Of a stretch of 64,000 nucleotides of DNA, positions 33,416 through 43,242 are shown piece by piece. Position 1 is the first letter of the stretch; every line of letters starts with the position of its first letter. Position numbers and translations under genes: made by a program. The notes under the pieces were generated by a model, which saw nothing but the letters and a program-made list of their open reading frames with translations, ran no database searches and was not told where the DNA came from. The stretch lies in NCBI GenBank assembly GCA_942493375.1, contig OW818698.1:4898001-4962000 (forward strand). The letters are read 5' to 3'. Source of the stretch: G942493375 sp942493375. Lineage in GTDB: Bacteria; Armatimonadota; UBA5829.

Positions 33416-36382
33416 ATGCGAATACCGAATAGACTTCAAGAATTATTGGGGCAAGATGATACACTTCACGGTGGTATCCTAAGTACAATCAGTACATTCG
33501 AACCCATAATCAAAGATAACAAGATGCCGTTTTTTCCGGAATATACAGATCATGGTATAGACCATATCGAATCCGTTATGGCTACAGCGTCTTCGTTAAT
33601 CAGTGATGATGCGTGGAAATGTATCTCCTCCTCCGATACAGCTGTATTAATACTATCTTGCTTACTCCATGATATGGCAATGCATATTACCGAGGACGGT
33701 TTTATATCGTTAGTGTCGATATCTGGTAATCCACTTGCCCCTATTTGGTCTGAAGACAGACCTTGGTCAGACTTATGGTTAGATTTTCTCAGTGAAGCAT
33801 CTAGATTCGATGGACGCAAGCTTATCTCCCTGTTTGGCAATTCTGACCCCATAGAACGCCCGACCTTGCAACCGGACAAGATGACAAAACGCGATAAATT
33901 GCTAATCGGTGAGTTTTTGCGGAGACACCATCATCGACTTGCACATGAAATTTCAATATATGGATTTCCTGGTGTTGATGGTGGCAATATGCGAATGGTC
34001 GAAATATCGAATCGAATAGCGGGACTCGCCGGTATTATTGCCCGGAGCCATGGCATGCCCATGCGCTCTTGTATTGCTCATCTGGTGTCTCCATATGATA
34101 AGCGTGAATGTTTTGAAGTACATCCTCCGTTTCTGATGGCCATTCTCCGTATTTCCGACTACCTCCAGATACAACAGGAACGGGCACCTGGAGGTTTGCT
34201 TAAAATCAAACGTCTATTGAGTCCTATCTCAAGCAGGGAGTGGACAGCACACGAGGCCATTGAAGATATACGTAATAACAACGATGATCCGGAATTAGTT
34301 TTCGTCGAAGCTCATCCCAAGAATGTAAAATCATTTTTGAGAGTCAAAGAATGGGTATCCGGAATACAACAAGAGCTTGATACATCATGGGCTGCAATAG
34401 GCGAGATATATGGTAGAATACCTGGCTTGAAAAATCTAGGTTTAGTTACTCGCAGGATTCGTTCAAACATTGATGATGTTGATTCATTTGCCAAGGAAGT
34501 AGATTATATCCCTACTAAAGCCTCATTCCAGGCATCGAATCCGGATCTTCTTAAACTACTCATAGGCCCTTTATACGGCGATTCTCCTGAAATTGGCTTG
34601 AGGGAATTAGTGCAGAATTCTGTTGATGCAGTAAGAGAATTGCGGGAGTATGTCAAGCAACGTCCGGACTTGAAGCCTGATGTTATTGATCAGGAAGCGG
34701 ATGTGCAAATATTGATTGAGAAACTGGATAATGGCAGTTGGTACATAACAGTAAGTGATCGTGGTATAGGAATGTCTGCGGAAATTATTCAAGATTATTT
34801 CCTGAAAGTGGGTGCTACTTATCGAAAAAGTGATGACTGGCGGAGTAGATTTGAAGGTACTGATGGCAAATCATGTGTGCTGCGAGCAGGTAGGTTTGGT
34901 ATTGGTGCACTAGCTGCTTTTTTACTCGGTCATGAGATTGAGGTAACAACACGTCACATAGACTCACCTATTGATGAAGGAATCAGATTTCGAACGACGC
35001 TTGAGGAAGAGAATATTGAATTGCAGAAAGCAAAGTGCCCGGTAGGTACTGCAATCTGTATTCCTATTGCTCCGAATATTGTTGAATATATGATGGAATG
35101 GATTAATGCTCATACATGCAATCATATTGGGTATGAATTACCTGATATGGACATGTATTGCTTAGAATATCCAAGCGTGATAAGGAAAATACGAAGTGCA
35201 GGTAATCGGGACGAGATTATTACTCAACAGTATACATTACCGCTCCCAAAATCAGAGTTGTCCCCTGAATGGCATCGTATCATACATCAAGATTATCTGG
35301 ATATTCAATGGACATACTCTTCTTCTCCTTACTTCGTGTGTAATGGTATTGTCGTAAGTATGTATTACACCCCAAATATAAATAATCAGACTAATTGGGA
35401 AACTTGGTGGAGTATGTGGGATGATGAGACAATGGATCCACCTAATATCTCAGTTTTTGATTCACAGGTTAAGCTTCCTCTTACACTTCAAAGAACAGGC
35501 GTATCTAATTGTAGATGTCCTTTTGGTGATATACTGCTTGAGGATGTGGCGAAGGATCTAATTGCCTATTTTATGGTAATGGGGCCGGATACTTACCCAA
35601 TAAGTAGACATGACAGAATGGCAGTAAAGGCAATTCATTATCAAGGAACTCGTGTCGCTTCTGAGACTGGCGATATGTTTTTTACAAGTAAAGGATATTC
35701 GATCCCACTATATTGGCATCTTCATAATGCGAAATTGGATAGAGCAATTGTCATAGCATATAGAGCAGATAGTTCATCTGATCAAAGATTACCAGTGTTC
35801 CCATCCACTTTAGGTGTATTCTACATATCATATCAAGATAGTATTTATGAGTCGCAAGAAGATATTAAGCGAAAGAGGCTTAAACAATTGATTTCTCTTC
35901 TCGGTTTGGGTGCCCAAATAGATAATGCGAGCTATATTACTTATTTGAATAATATACTTGCTATGCCAGTTACCGGTCGCGGAATATTATTGAATGAACA
36001 ATACATTGATATTGAGGATCTGAAGCTTGAAAGACCATATGAACATCATCTGGCTGTAAATCAGTTATCTCCAGGCTGGATCATCTTGAATCAGGGAGAG
36101 TACCAAGATAATACACAATATCTTGAGCAGTTTCAAGGGTTATTAATCGACTCGAAAAATGAAAAATTATGCAATATGGTTGCCCAATGGTCTTTAGCTA
36201 AGTATGATGACTGGCCAGTATCAGAGAAAGAAACAGTCATTGAACGGATGTGGAGAGAGATAGTTGGACAGGCAATTATTCCTTATTCATTAGAAGAACG
36301 AAGAGAACAGCTGGCTCATGTTTACAAGGAATTGGGTCCCTATATTGAGAAGCATGAAATGTTGCGTAATCAGAAAAAGTAA
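33416..36382 (+). CDS. HD-domain/GHKL (Hsp90-like) ATPase fusion, conflict-system type
   Basis: 988-residue cytosolic protein. The N-terminal HD phosphohydrolase region has DHGIDHIESV (His46, His50), LLHDMAMH (His85-Asp86), FLRRHHHRLAHE and ILRISDYLQI with a late conserved Asp, as in HD domains found fused to ATPases in conflict systems. A GHKL ATPase follows: N-box ELVQNSVDAVRE (Asn401), G1 DRGIGMS (448-454), G2 AGRFGIGALA (491-500), as in Hsp90/MutL-like proteins. The last 450 residues are unassigned. No membrane segment. The start at 33416 follows AAGAGGAGA. A DUF4062-like gene follows 78 bases later, likely as partner. By analogy it may be an NTP-dependent sensor or effector in phage defence; this is inference. 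Confidence 0.85.
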   Translation: MRIPNRLQELLGQDDTLHGGILSTISTFEPIIKDNKMPFFPEYTDHGIDHIESVMATASSLISDDAWKCISSSDTAVLILSCLLHDMAMHITEDGFISLVSISGNPLAPIWSEDRPWSDLWLDFLSEASRFDGRKLISLFGNSDPIERPTLQPDKMTKRDKLLIGEFLRRHHHRLAHEISIYGFPGVDGGNMRMVEISNRIAGLAGIIARSHGMPMRSCIAHLVSPYDKRECFEVHPPFLMAILRISDYLQIQQERAPGGLLKIKRLLSPISSREWTAHEAIEDIRNNNDDPELVFVEAHPKNVKSFLRVKEWVSGIQQELDTSWAAIGEIYGRIPGLKNLGLVTRRIRSNIDDVDSFAKEVDYIPTKASFQASNPDLLKLLIGPLYGDSPEIGLRELVQNSVDAVRELREYVKQRPDLKPDVIDQEADVQILIEKLDNGSWYITVSDRGIGMSAEIIQDYFLKVGATYRKSDDWRSRFEGTDGKSCVLRAGRFGIGALAAFLLGHEIEVTTRHIDSPIDEGIRFRTTLEEENIELQKAKCPVGTAICIPIAPNIVEYMMEWINAHTCNHIGYELPDMDMYCLEYPSVIRKIRSAGNRDEIITQQYTLPLPKSELSPEWHRIIHQDYLDIQWTYSSSPYFVCNGIVVSMYYTPNINNQTNWETWWSMWDDETMDPPNISVFDSQVKLPLTLQRTGVSNCRCPFGDILLEDVAKDLIAYFMVMGPDTYPISRHDRMAVKAIHYQGTRVASETGDMFFTSKGYSIPLYWHLHNAKLDRAIVIAYRADSSSDQRLPVFPSTLGVFYISYQDSIYESQEDIKRKRLKQLISLLGLGAQIDNASYITYLNNILAMPVTGRGILLNEQYIDIEDLKLERPYEHHLAVNQLSPGWIILNQGEYQDNTQYLEQFQGLLIDSKNEKLCNMVAQWSLAKYDDWPVSEKETVIERMWREIVGQAIIPYSLEERREQLAHVYKELGPYIEKHEMLRNQKK

Positions 36383-36460
36383 GAGATGAATATCGTTCTC
36401 CATCAGGAACTGTATTTGAAAGTGGAAGAGTCGGAATGAAACTACCAGAAGGTGCCAAAC

Positions 36461-37579
36461 ATGCAAAAAATCAACGTTATGATATCCAGCCGCAATGCGG
36501 ACGAACTAGATTATAATGGCATAAAAGTACCTCTCTCAACAGTCCGAAAAGCACTCAAGGTAGAGCTCGAGGAGGCGCAGCTTTTTGGGGAGCAGGTTTT
36601 TGAGGTTTGGATAAATGAGGATGCACCTCCTGCTGAGGGGACTGAAGATGGGTGGTCGGAGTGTATGAGGCAGGTTAGGAGTGCGGATATACTCCTGGTT
36701 ATTTATAACGGTAACAGCGGTTGGGCGAAGTATGGTGGGGAGGTTGGTATATGTCATGGGGAATTGCATACAGCTTTGACCACTCAGCCAGCAAAGGTCC
36801 GGATTGTCAGACTCAATCCATTGGTCCCTGCAACAGCAGTGCTGGATAAGGATATACGATTCCGGAAGTACGTGGATGATCTCAACCGGTTCTACTCACA
36901 GGCGAATGATGGTGTGGGACTGATTCAAGCCTGCAAGAAAGCTTTATTCAGTGCTGTTGTCGGTATGGTTGGTTTGGGAGTTCGTGAAGCAAGGAAAGGG
37001 CAGTATTCCACTGGTGAAGCGCTTGATTGGAGTCGGATGGATTTCCGGGGACGGTATGAAGAGATGGTGCGGGTTATGCACGATGCTTTACTCGACCGGA
37101 CAGGTTCAATGGATGGTGCTTCTGCTGAGCAGGTATACATAAAAATGGCTGATGAGCAGATACTCGTGTGTTGTCACGCAGTTCCAGCTGCAATGACTGT
37201 TGGAGCAGCACGGGAAATGGTTGGTCAACCATTCCTGAAAGACCACGAGGTACTGGCTCCTGGAGCGATTAGTGGGGTAGGGCCTATCCATTTTGTAGCG
37301 TGCCATCGAAACATAACCGAGAATCAAGCTATGAATATGCTGGGATTCCCTGATGCCACTGTGGTTTCTGCACCATTCGGCGTCTACATAGCTGACAATG
37401 TCCAGAAAATCCAGATGATCTTGATAGCCAACTGCCGGGATGAAACCTGCACCCGCACCGGTGTACAGCGTGCGATGGAATGGCTGGAACAATCCGGTGA
37501 AGACCAGCACCTTGCCAGAAGAGCAGTTTCGAGGACACGAATCATAAATGCAATCGCTGATGAGTTGGATTCGGTCTGA
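36461..37579 (+). CDS. DUF4062/TIR-like domain protein, partner of HD-GHKL fusion
   Basis: 372-residue cytosolic protein. The first 130 residues, beginning KINVMISSRNADELDYNG and including FEVWINEDAPP, GWSECMRQVRSADILLVIYN and GNSGWAKYGG, match the layout of DUF4062, a TIR/SLOG-like domain at the N-terminus of many signalling and conflict proteins. The C-terminal 190 residues (from about RYEEMVRVMHDALLD) are not recognised. The ATG at 36461 has GAAGGTG upstream; GTG at 36452 is possible. It lies 78 bases after the HD-GHKL gene on the same strand and is followed by a strong hairpin, so the two look like a complete operon. Confidence 0.75.
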   Translation: MQKINVMISSRNADELDYNGIKVPLSTVRKALKVELEEAQLFGEQVFEVWINEDAPPAEGTEDGWSECMRQVRSADILLVIYNGNSGWAKYGGEVGICHGELHTALTTQPAKVRIVRLNPLVPATAVLDKDIRFRKYVDDLNRFYSQANDGVGLIQACKKALFSAVVGMVGLGVREARKGQYSTGEALDWSRMDFRGRYEEMVRVMHDALLDRTGSMDGASAEQVYIKMADEQILVCCHAVPAAMTVGAAREMVGQPFLKDHEVLAPGAISGVGPIHFVACHRNITENQAMNMLGFPDATVVSAPFGVYIADNVQKIQMILIANCRDETCTRTGVQRAMEWLEQSGEDQHLARRAVSRTRIINAIADELDSV

Positions 37580-37686
37580 GAGTGAAAATTTCACGCGGAG
37601 ATGCGGAAAACGCGGAGAAGGGGAGAGTAATAGCTTTGAGGGCTTGTTTGTTTGGGGTGATAGCTTGATTTGTGAGATGTGAAGGG

Positions 37687-37726
37687 AGTGTATCCCCCTT
37701 GCCCCATTCTCCAAGGGGGATACACT
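37687..37726 (+). terminator. Strong hairpin after DUF4062-like gene
   Basis: AGTGTATCCCCCTTG pairs perfectly with CAAGGGGGATACACT around a 10-base loop, about 110 bases after the stop. No T-run follows, so it could also be a dispersed palindrome. Confidence 0.6.
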
Positions 37727-37850
37727 GTGTCATTCACCTAGAGTAATATAATGTGCTCCGGGCGACCGCAGAGGGATCGCCCCTGCTATCGTTATTAGAT
37801 AGTTATGACTCTTATCCAAGGGGGAATTGGTGCGGCTCTTCGGCATAGCT

Positions 37851-37930
37851 GGTGCATCGGCATCGGCACTCCGGGGCCTTAAGTTGTGGTTAGCGGAGGC
37901 TTTAATACCCTTCGCTCTGATACCGATGCA
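37851..37930 (+). repeat. Dispersed repeat, copy 1 (other copy 46741-46824)
   Basis: Starts GGTGCATCGGCATCGGC and ends CGCTCTGATACCGATGCA; the same two ends recur at 46741-46824 in the same orientation with a diverged middle. The ends form an imperfect inverted repeat (TGCATCGG.ATC). Confidence 0.8.
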
Positions 37931-38105
37931 TATTAGACCGGGAGACTGGGGAGACTTGGAGATGGGGAGACTTGGGGATGGGACTCATCGTCACCGCTCC
38001 CCATTTCATCATTCATAACTCGTAATGCATAATCACCCTTTTCCGCGTCCTCCGCGTCTCCGCGTGAAAATCCCTTCCTGAAGTCTGAAGCCTGAAGCCT
38101 GAAGC

Positions 38106-40163
38106 CTATCCCTTCACCCGCACGCAGGAGTGGATCTTTAGTGCCGGCAGTTTGAATGTCAGGATGCCATCGCTCCAGGTCCATTCGACCTGCTCATTTT
38201 CAGGTTCCAGCAGGACTTCGGTTGGCTTTGGACACTTTATAGAGCTGGTGATTGGGCCAAGGGTGGGGATTTCGTCTACCCAGAGGTCGGTGGAGTTTTG
38301 GAAGCTCATGTCCCTGCCGGGGTTGCCGTTTACGAAGTGAATTAAGGTGTCGTTGTTTTGCTTTCTGAGCGAGATTTCTACCCAGGATGGGGCATCTGTT
38401 TTGAAGAGCGGGTTGGGCTGGATGAAGTCCAGGATCTCTTTGAACCAGGATAGAATGTCACGGTTTCCATATTGCCAGAAGGGCTTGAAGATGTCCGTGC
38501 AGATGTGGACCAGCATGCCTTTGCCTATTTGGCGATAGACACATGCCGGAAAGCCTGCTGGCTCGGGGTTTACTTCGTCCAGCATTCCGTGGATCGGCCA
38601 GTTTTGTGTGATCTTGTTTATCTGTGGATTGGACTGGTCCCAGGAGAGGTAGAGGGGATAGAGATCACTGGCCTCGGAAAGATTCAGCTGATCCCAGTCT
38701 GCATATACTCCGGCGGAGTCTCTGTTTTTCAGGATAACGTGGCCATCGTTGACTGCCTGGCGTTTAATGAGCTCAACTCCCAGCAGATTTCGGTAGGGTT
38801 CCGATTCTATTGTTGAGCCAGTTGATAATACGTTTCCCCCTTTTTCGACATAGGCTGCGAGGTTATTGACCATTTTTTGATCGAGTCCGAACTGCTTTGA
38901 GAGGACGATCAGGTCGTATGGCATATCGGCATTGAGATCGCTTTCATCGATTATTACCGGGGAGCGGTGGGATTCTATCAAGGCTTTTGTTGGTCCCCAA
39001 AACTCTCCATCGACTGGTTTGACTTCAACTACTGCTGTCCAGGGCAGGGGTTGGGTGTGGAGACAGCAGGACTTTCTTGTATGGGCGAACTCGGAGGCCT
39101 GTTTTGCCAGCTTTATCTTGGACGGGACGAACGCTCCATTAGGCATTGGATATGTCCAGTATCCCCAGGTGCAGCCATTTGCCAGGAGAGTCGCGCCTTC
39201 TTGCAGCATCCGGTCCAGTGTCTTGGTGCGGGAGCGCTGCTGTTTATTGACATGGATGAAGTAGGTGTCACATGTGTAGGCATCATATGGGATTCCGAGG
39301 GTTGTATACCTGCGGGCGACTATGCTCATGCTGTACCGGTGGTTGCCGGGGGAGAACCAGTCACCTGATCTCCAGTCGAAAGGCTCCAGCCACTCCCTGC
39401 GGGTGCTGACATTGCCTGCGCTATACATGCAACTTGGCTTCAGGGACTTGATATAGTCGTGAAATCTTATTCTCCACTCGTGGGTTATCTGAGCCCAGTG
39501 CCTTGTGTAGTCCTTGAACTGGTCTGATGCTTTATCCAATGACAACCAGAACGTGCCTGAGCCTTCGATGTCCTTTTTTGTCTGCTCCCGGTCGAACTCG
39601 TAACCATATCTTTCTTTGAAAAGTTGCAAACACCTCGGACAGTAACAAGGACCCGGCCAGTCTCCATCTATCCAGAAACCATCCGGGTCATATCGCTCGA
39701 TCAGTTCCCTGAGATGCACACAGACCCACTGGTCGAAATATTCACTCAGAGGGCAGATCGGATGGCCCGTGAACATGTCCTTGAAATCCGCAAACATCTC
39801 TATGGGTTTGCCCTGACCGTCCTGCATAATCCAGTCCGGGTGTGCGGCTCCAGCGTTGCCGTCCAGGAGACCGCTGTAGTAAAGAAAGAGCTTTGTGCCT
39901 GTCTCTCGGGTCGTCCTGCGGAACGTTTCCGGCATATCCTGTCCCAGCATTGGGTGCTCAGTCTTCAGTGAACTGCGGAAGCTGGTGTTGCCCCCATGGC
40001 CCTTGGCATAGATGACTAAATACCCAAGATTGAGATCCCTCAATACCGGCAGCACGTTCTCAGGAGTAGCCCCGGAACCGTAGGGCCTGAACGATACCTC
40101 GGGATAGTAATCAACCAATAGGTTTATGGGACTGTCGCCGAACCACTGATTAGTGTTCTTCAT
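38106..40163 (-). CDS. Glycosidase-like TIM-barrel protein with trimerisation-type domain
   Basis: 685-residue protein without an obvious signal peptide. N-terminal TIM-barrel features include DYYPEVSFRPYGSGATPENV, GTKLFLYYSGL, RYDPDGFWIDGDWPGPCYC (candidate catalytic acid in the WIDGDW strand, with a CYCPRC cysteine pair) and DAYTCDTYF. The region about 410-520 (MPYDLIVLSKQFGLDQ, AAYVEKGGNVLSTG) looks like a beta-galactosidase trimerisation domain, and the rest is beta-sandwich. It resembles alpha-L-fucosidase/beta-galactosidase superfamily members. Start 40163 has GAGG eight bases upstream. The family cannot be fixed from sequence alone. Confidence 0.75.
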   Translation of the reverse strand: MKNTNQWFGDSPINLLVDYYPEVSFRPYGSGATPENVLPVLRDLNLGYLVIYAKGHGGNTSFRSSLKTEHPMLGQDMPETFRRTTRETGTKLFLYYSGLLDGNAGAAHPDWIMQDGQGKPIEMFADFKDMFTGHPICPLSEYFDQWVCVHLRELIERYDPDGFWIDGDWPGPCYCPRCLQLFKERYGYEFDREQTKKDIEGSGTFWLSLDKASDQFKDYTRHWAQITHEWRIRFHDYIKSLKPSCMYSAGNVSTRREWLEPFDWRSGDWFSPGNHRYSMSIVARRYTTLGIPYDAYTCDTYFIHVNKQQRSRTKTLDRMLQEGATLLANGCTWGYWTYPMPNGAFVPSKIKLAKQASEFAHTRKSCCLHTQPLPWTAVVEVKPVDGEFWGPTKALIESHRSPVIIDESDLNADMPYDLIVLSKQFGLDQKMVNNLAAYVEKGGNVLSTGSTIESEPYRNLLGVELIKRQAVNDGHVILKNRDSAGVYADWDQLNLSEASDLYPLYLSWDQSNPQINKITQNWPIHGMLDEVNPEPAGFPACVYRQIGKGMLVHICTDIFKPFWQYGNRDILSWFKEILDFIQPNPLFKTDAPSWVEISLRKQNNDTLIHFVNGNPGRDMSFQNSTDLWVDEIPTLGPITSSIKCPKPTEVLLEPENEQVEWTWSDGILTFKLPALKIHSCVRVKG

Positions 40164-40178
40164 GTTTTGGTGCCTCAT

Positions 40179-40390
40179 TTAACTTGGGAGTCAGGAGACA
40201 GGAGTCAGAATATTTGTCTGTTATACTCCTAACTTACGGAATTATGAATGCTTGTTTTAATTATCCGCAGATTTCGCAGATTTACGCAGATTAGGGATAT
40301 TTAACCACGGAATACACTGAATACACGGAAAAGGATAGGGAGAGCAACTCCTGCACTCCCCACTTTTAACTCTCAACTCTCAACTATCAA
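40179..40390. other. Spacer with dispersed CGCAGATT-type repeats
   Basis: Non-coding. It contains CCGCAGATTTCGCAGATTT near 40265 and AACCACGGAATACAC near 40304, short repeats I recall from many bacterial genomes, followed by an ACTCTCAACTCTCAACT-type simple repeat near 40370. Confidence 0.6.
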
Positions 40391-41521
40391 CTATTTCCCA
40401 AAGGCTTTGCTGTAAGCTTTTAGGGCTTTCAGGTAGTCCTGGGCGGATTCTCCTGGGGCGTACTTAACGGACTCGAAGGCTTCTTGTGAGAATGGGCCCT
40501 GGGGCCAGATCCAGACGGGGATTGGGCCTTTGGGGTCGCTGTTCGCTGCTTGTTCCAGTTGTTCACGGAAGTATTTGGCACGGTAGTTAGGCTTTTTTGC
40601 TCCGAAATCGATTGGGAACAGGCCTGCGTTTACCTGCTGGTTGTCTTTGATGAATGGGAACTGGGTGCGTTTCCAGTCGCAGGTTGCCTTGAGCTTTCTT
40701 CCGCGCCACCACGACTGATACCAGGCTTCTCCAAGGTCTTTCTCGACTGGTCCAGCTCCATAAGTGTGCTCTGGGCCGATGTAGAAATTGGTGCCTCCGT
40801 CTTTGATCCCACGGTAAAACCAGTTCTCACCTTTGTATCCAAATGCGTAGGCGATGATGACTTTAGCTTTCGGCCACACAGAGCTGATGGCTTTGCCAAC
40901 TTGCAGGCCGCGCTTGTAGTAGTTTCCAGTGAGCCCGTATTGGTCGGAGTGACCACCCCATATCCACGGTTTTTCCTTGCCTGATTCATCCCCCTGGTAG
41001 CTGTAATAAGCCTCGGAGTCATAGATTAATCCTGAGAAACCCGCTTTGCGGACACTTGGATAGATTGATTTGATCCTGTTGCAGATGTTGTCCCAGACAG
41101 CATCGGTCTCGGCGGTTGAGTCCCACAGATGGGTTTTCGGGAAGTCTGCCCTTTTGGAGATTGCGTATAGAAAATCAGGTACCGGTCGCTCAAACCACCA
41201 GTACCTGACGTGGTTTTTCCTGTATGAAGCAAGTGTTCCAACAGCTTCCATATCTTCAGGAGTTTGGGCAGTCGGCAGGTAACCATCGTTGGCTGTGTCC
41301 TGAGGAAATGCACCTTTTCCATATGGCAGCCAGACATCCGTGATGCCAATGGAGCGATACCACGCAGCCAGCGGAGCGCCCTTTGCAGTATCTCCACCAT
41401 ACAAATGAACCTCTACACGGCGTGATGCTGCAATTGCGGAATTAGAGATTGTTACTATTGCCAACATAAGCAATAAGACCAGCGATACATATTTACAAGG
41501 GATCATCTCTGTGAGAGCCAT
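40391..41521 (-). CDS. Secreted protein of unknown function, possibly glycosidase-like
   Basis: 376-residue exported protein. The signal peptide (SLVLLLMLAIVTISNSAIAA) is followed by a region that reads like a TIM barrel: YRSIGITDVWLPYGKGAF, YRKNHVRYWWFERPVP, GFSGLIYDSEAYYSYQ and KVIIAYAFGYKGENW. The DSEAYY strand could hold a catalytic acid. I cannot name a family. AGAGGT precedes the start. It lies in a run of minus-strand secreted carbohydrate-acting genes, so a role in glycan breakdown is plausible. Confidence 0.65.
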   Translation of the reverse strand: MALTEMIPCKYVSLVLLLMLAIVTISNSAIAASRRVEVHLYGGDTAKGAPLAAWYRSIGITDVWLPYGKGAFPQDTANDGYLPTAQTPEDMEAVGTLASYRKNHVRYWWFERPVPDFLYAISKRADFPKTHLWDSTAETDAVWDNICNRIKSIYPSVRKAGFSGLIYDSEAYYSYQGDESGKEKPWIWGGHSDQYGLTGNYYKRGLQVGKAISSVWPKAKVIIAYAFGYKGENWFYRGIKDGGTNFYIGPEHTYGAGPVEKDLGEAWYQSWWRGRKLKATCDWKRTQFPFIKDNQQVNAGLFPIDFGAKKPNYRAKYFREQLEQAANSDPKGPIPVWIWPQGPFSQEAFESVKYAPGESAQDYLKALKAYSKAFGK

Positions 41522-41581
41522 TAGGAATACCTCTTGAATATCGTAATCGACTATTTAAGTGCTTATTGTCCATTTCAACTA

Positions 41582-41637
41582 TTAATCCACCCTTGGAGAA
41601 GGGAATCATTCCCCCTCCATCTCCAAGGGTGAATTAA
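41582..41637. terminator. Palindrome upstream of secreted gene
   Basis: TTAATCCACCCTTGGAGA pairs with TCTCCAAGGGTGAATTAA at 17 of 18 positions, around a 20-base loop. It lies between two minus-strand genes and may end the ceramidase-like transcript. Confidence 0.6.
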
Positions 41638-41673
41638 CTGAGATCTAATACGGTTTATTGAATACTTACGAAG

Positions 41674-43242
41674 TTACAGCTCATCCAGGATACTCCGCAC
41701 GGTAGACATGTAAATCTCTTCCCACTCAGGAGCTAACAGGCATTCGTTTACTTCATATCCGCCCCTGGGATAGTAGGATGCGGGGGCAGCATAGTGCAGA
41801 TACCCGTTGGAAATCGCAACAACATAGGTGTTTGGGAATGGGGACATCTTCTTGACGTTCAAACCGATTTCTGTGAGAAGCTCCATTGGTGCGATGATCA
41901 GCACACATTCGCCGATTTTCAAACCCTTGATCTCTGCGGCAATCGTGGGAGTACCGACACCCGTAATGACTTCCTGGTGCTTCTTCAACATAGAGATCTT
42001 CAATTCGTTTCGGGTCATCTCTTCCATAACATAGATACGTTCTAGATACTTCTGGATCTCAAGTCGGTTATGCTGGTCTTCTTCGTTTATGGAACCGTCG
42101 CCGCATTCCGCAGCTTTGAGATAGCGGAACGAGGGGTGGGAGGGGAACTCCGGGCTCAAGGCGTAGCGCAGGTAAAGCGGCATGAATTCCTTGAAACTGA
42201 GCAGGTAGGCATATTGTGTGTTTAATGAGGCTCTAAGAGCATTCTGCTGCTGTTCCAGGCGTTCCAGGCAATCAGGTATGTCTGTACGCAGGGGTAGCTG
42301 CACATTCCGGCTGACGAGTGCGAGCGTACTCGACTTGGCAGCAATACCGGTATAACCGTCTAGAACGCTCTGTCCCAGTTTGGTGCCGAATTCCGTGGTG
42401 CGGTTGCGGTTGTGGTTATCCGCAATTGTTATTTCATTGACATCGCCGCCGGAACCCTGCAGGAAGAAAGCCATAACCCCGCCGCCAATGGCGGCTTCAA
42501 GGTAGTGCCGTGTAACCCCAACATGGTCGGCTGTGACATGTCCCTGGTTTCCTTTTGGCGAACCCAGCAGTACATGAGTACCGAAGTTGTATAGGACTGC
42601 GAGCGGGCTTCCATCCAGTCGGTCGATTCTTAATATTCCGATTTCGGGATCGATAGGCCGCAGGCCCGCAATATCCTCTTCCCGCGGGTATGGAGTCAGG
42701 GTATAGTCCGTCCCGTCTTTCAGCATAATGGTCCGGTTGAATGTGAGTGTGTTCTCGTAACCGTTACCGACCCCGATTGTGACCGGTGCCATATTCTGCA
42801 AGGCTTCGCCCACCGCTGCTGAAATGCGTTCAATCTGGGCTGCATCGTCGCACAGCATGCGGGGAGTCTGGTGGACATGGGAGGCACATACGCTCACGTT
42901 TGCACCGGGGATATCGAAGTCCGTAGACAGACGGGTGCGCAGGTTCGGCATGAAATCGTCCGCGCTGTCGCTCAAGATGTCCTGGGTAATGCTCCTGCCA
43001 CCGATTGATGTGACATCCATTGTAATCAGCACAATCTTATTCCCGGAATCATCCAGCACAAGAACCCGGGCTGACAGCGGATCATCGACGATCAATCTGC
43101 TGCCCAGATACTCCTGGGGAATGTGTTTCTTCGCTTTTTCCGGAAGCAACTCGTCATAGGTCCCACCAGCCTCGCAGGTGATGTCCACCTTGGCGACGCC
43201 TGCTTTGAGAGTGTGCTCAGTTATGTTAACTTTTGATTCCAT
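41674..43242 (-). CDS. Neutral/alkaline ceramidase-like hydrolase
   Basis: 522-residue protein resembling the N-terminal catalytic domain of neutral ceramidases: KAGVAKVDIT at the N-terminus, VLITMDVTSIG, CASHVHQTP (the SHTHSGP-like motif), FGTHVLLG and FFLQGSGGDVNEI, a nucleophile-region match. There is no signal peptide, and the C-terminal domain of true ceramidases is absent or divergent, so it may be one of the broader deacylase-like relatives common in these genomes. CGAGGAG precedes the start. It may cleave N-acyl groups; the real substrate is unknown. Confidence 0.75.
   Translation of the reverse strand: MESKVNITEHTLKAGVAKVDITCEAGGTYDELLPEKAKKHIPQEYLGSRLIVDDPLSARVLVLDDSGNKIVLITMDVTSIGGRSITQDILSDSADDFMPNLRTRLSTDFDIPGANVSVCASHVHQTPRMLCDDAAQIERISAAVGEALQNMAPVTIGVGNGYENTLTFNRTIMLKDGTDYTLTPYPREEDIAGLRPIDPEIGILRIDRLDGSPLAVLYNFGTHVLLGSPKGNQGHVTADHVGVTRHYLEAAIGGGVMAFFLQGSGGDVNEITIADNHNRNRTTEFGTKLGQSVLDGYTGIAAKSSTLALVSRNVQLPLRTDIPDCLERLEQQQNALRASLNTQYAYLLSFKEFMPLYLRYALSPEFPSHPSFRYLKAAECGDGSINEEDQHNRLEIQKYLERIYVMEEMTRNELKISMLKKHQEVITGVGTPTIAAEIKGLKIGECVLIIAPMELLTEIGLNVKKMSPFPNTYVVAISNGYLHYAAPASYYPRGGYEVNECLLAPEWEEIYMSTVRSILDEL

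Larger units (their letters stand above)
37580..38105. other. Repeat-rich spacer after the HD-GHKL/DUF4062 pair
   Basis: Non-coding. It carries TTCACGCGGAGATGCGG near 37588 and its approximate inverse (CCGCGTCTCCGCGTGAAA) near 38058, a terminator-like hairpin, an 80-base dispersed repeat (37851-37930) and short GGGAGACTTGG tandem repeats near 37940-37980. Confidence 0.75.

Noticed and set aside
37687..38080. CRISPR array
   Set aside because: The repeats here are palindromes and dispersed motifs without regular spacing or unique spacers, and no cas genes are in the window.
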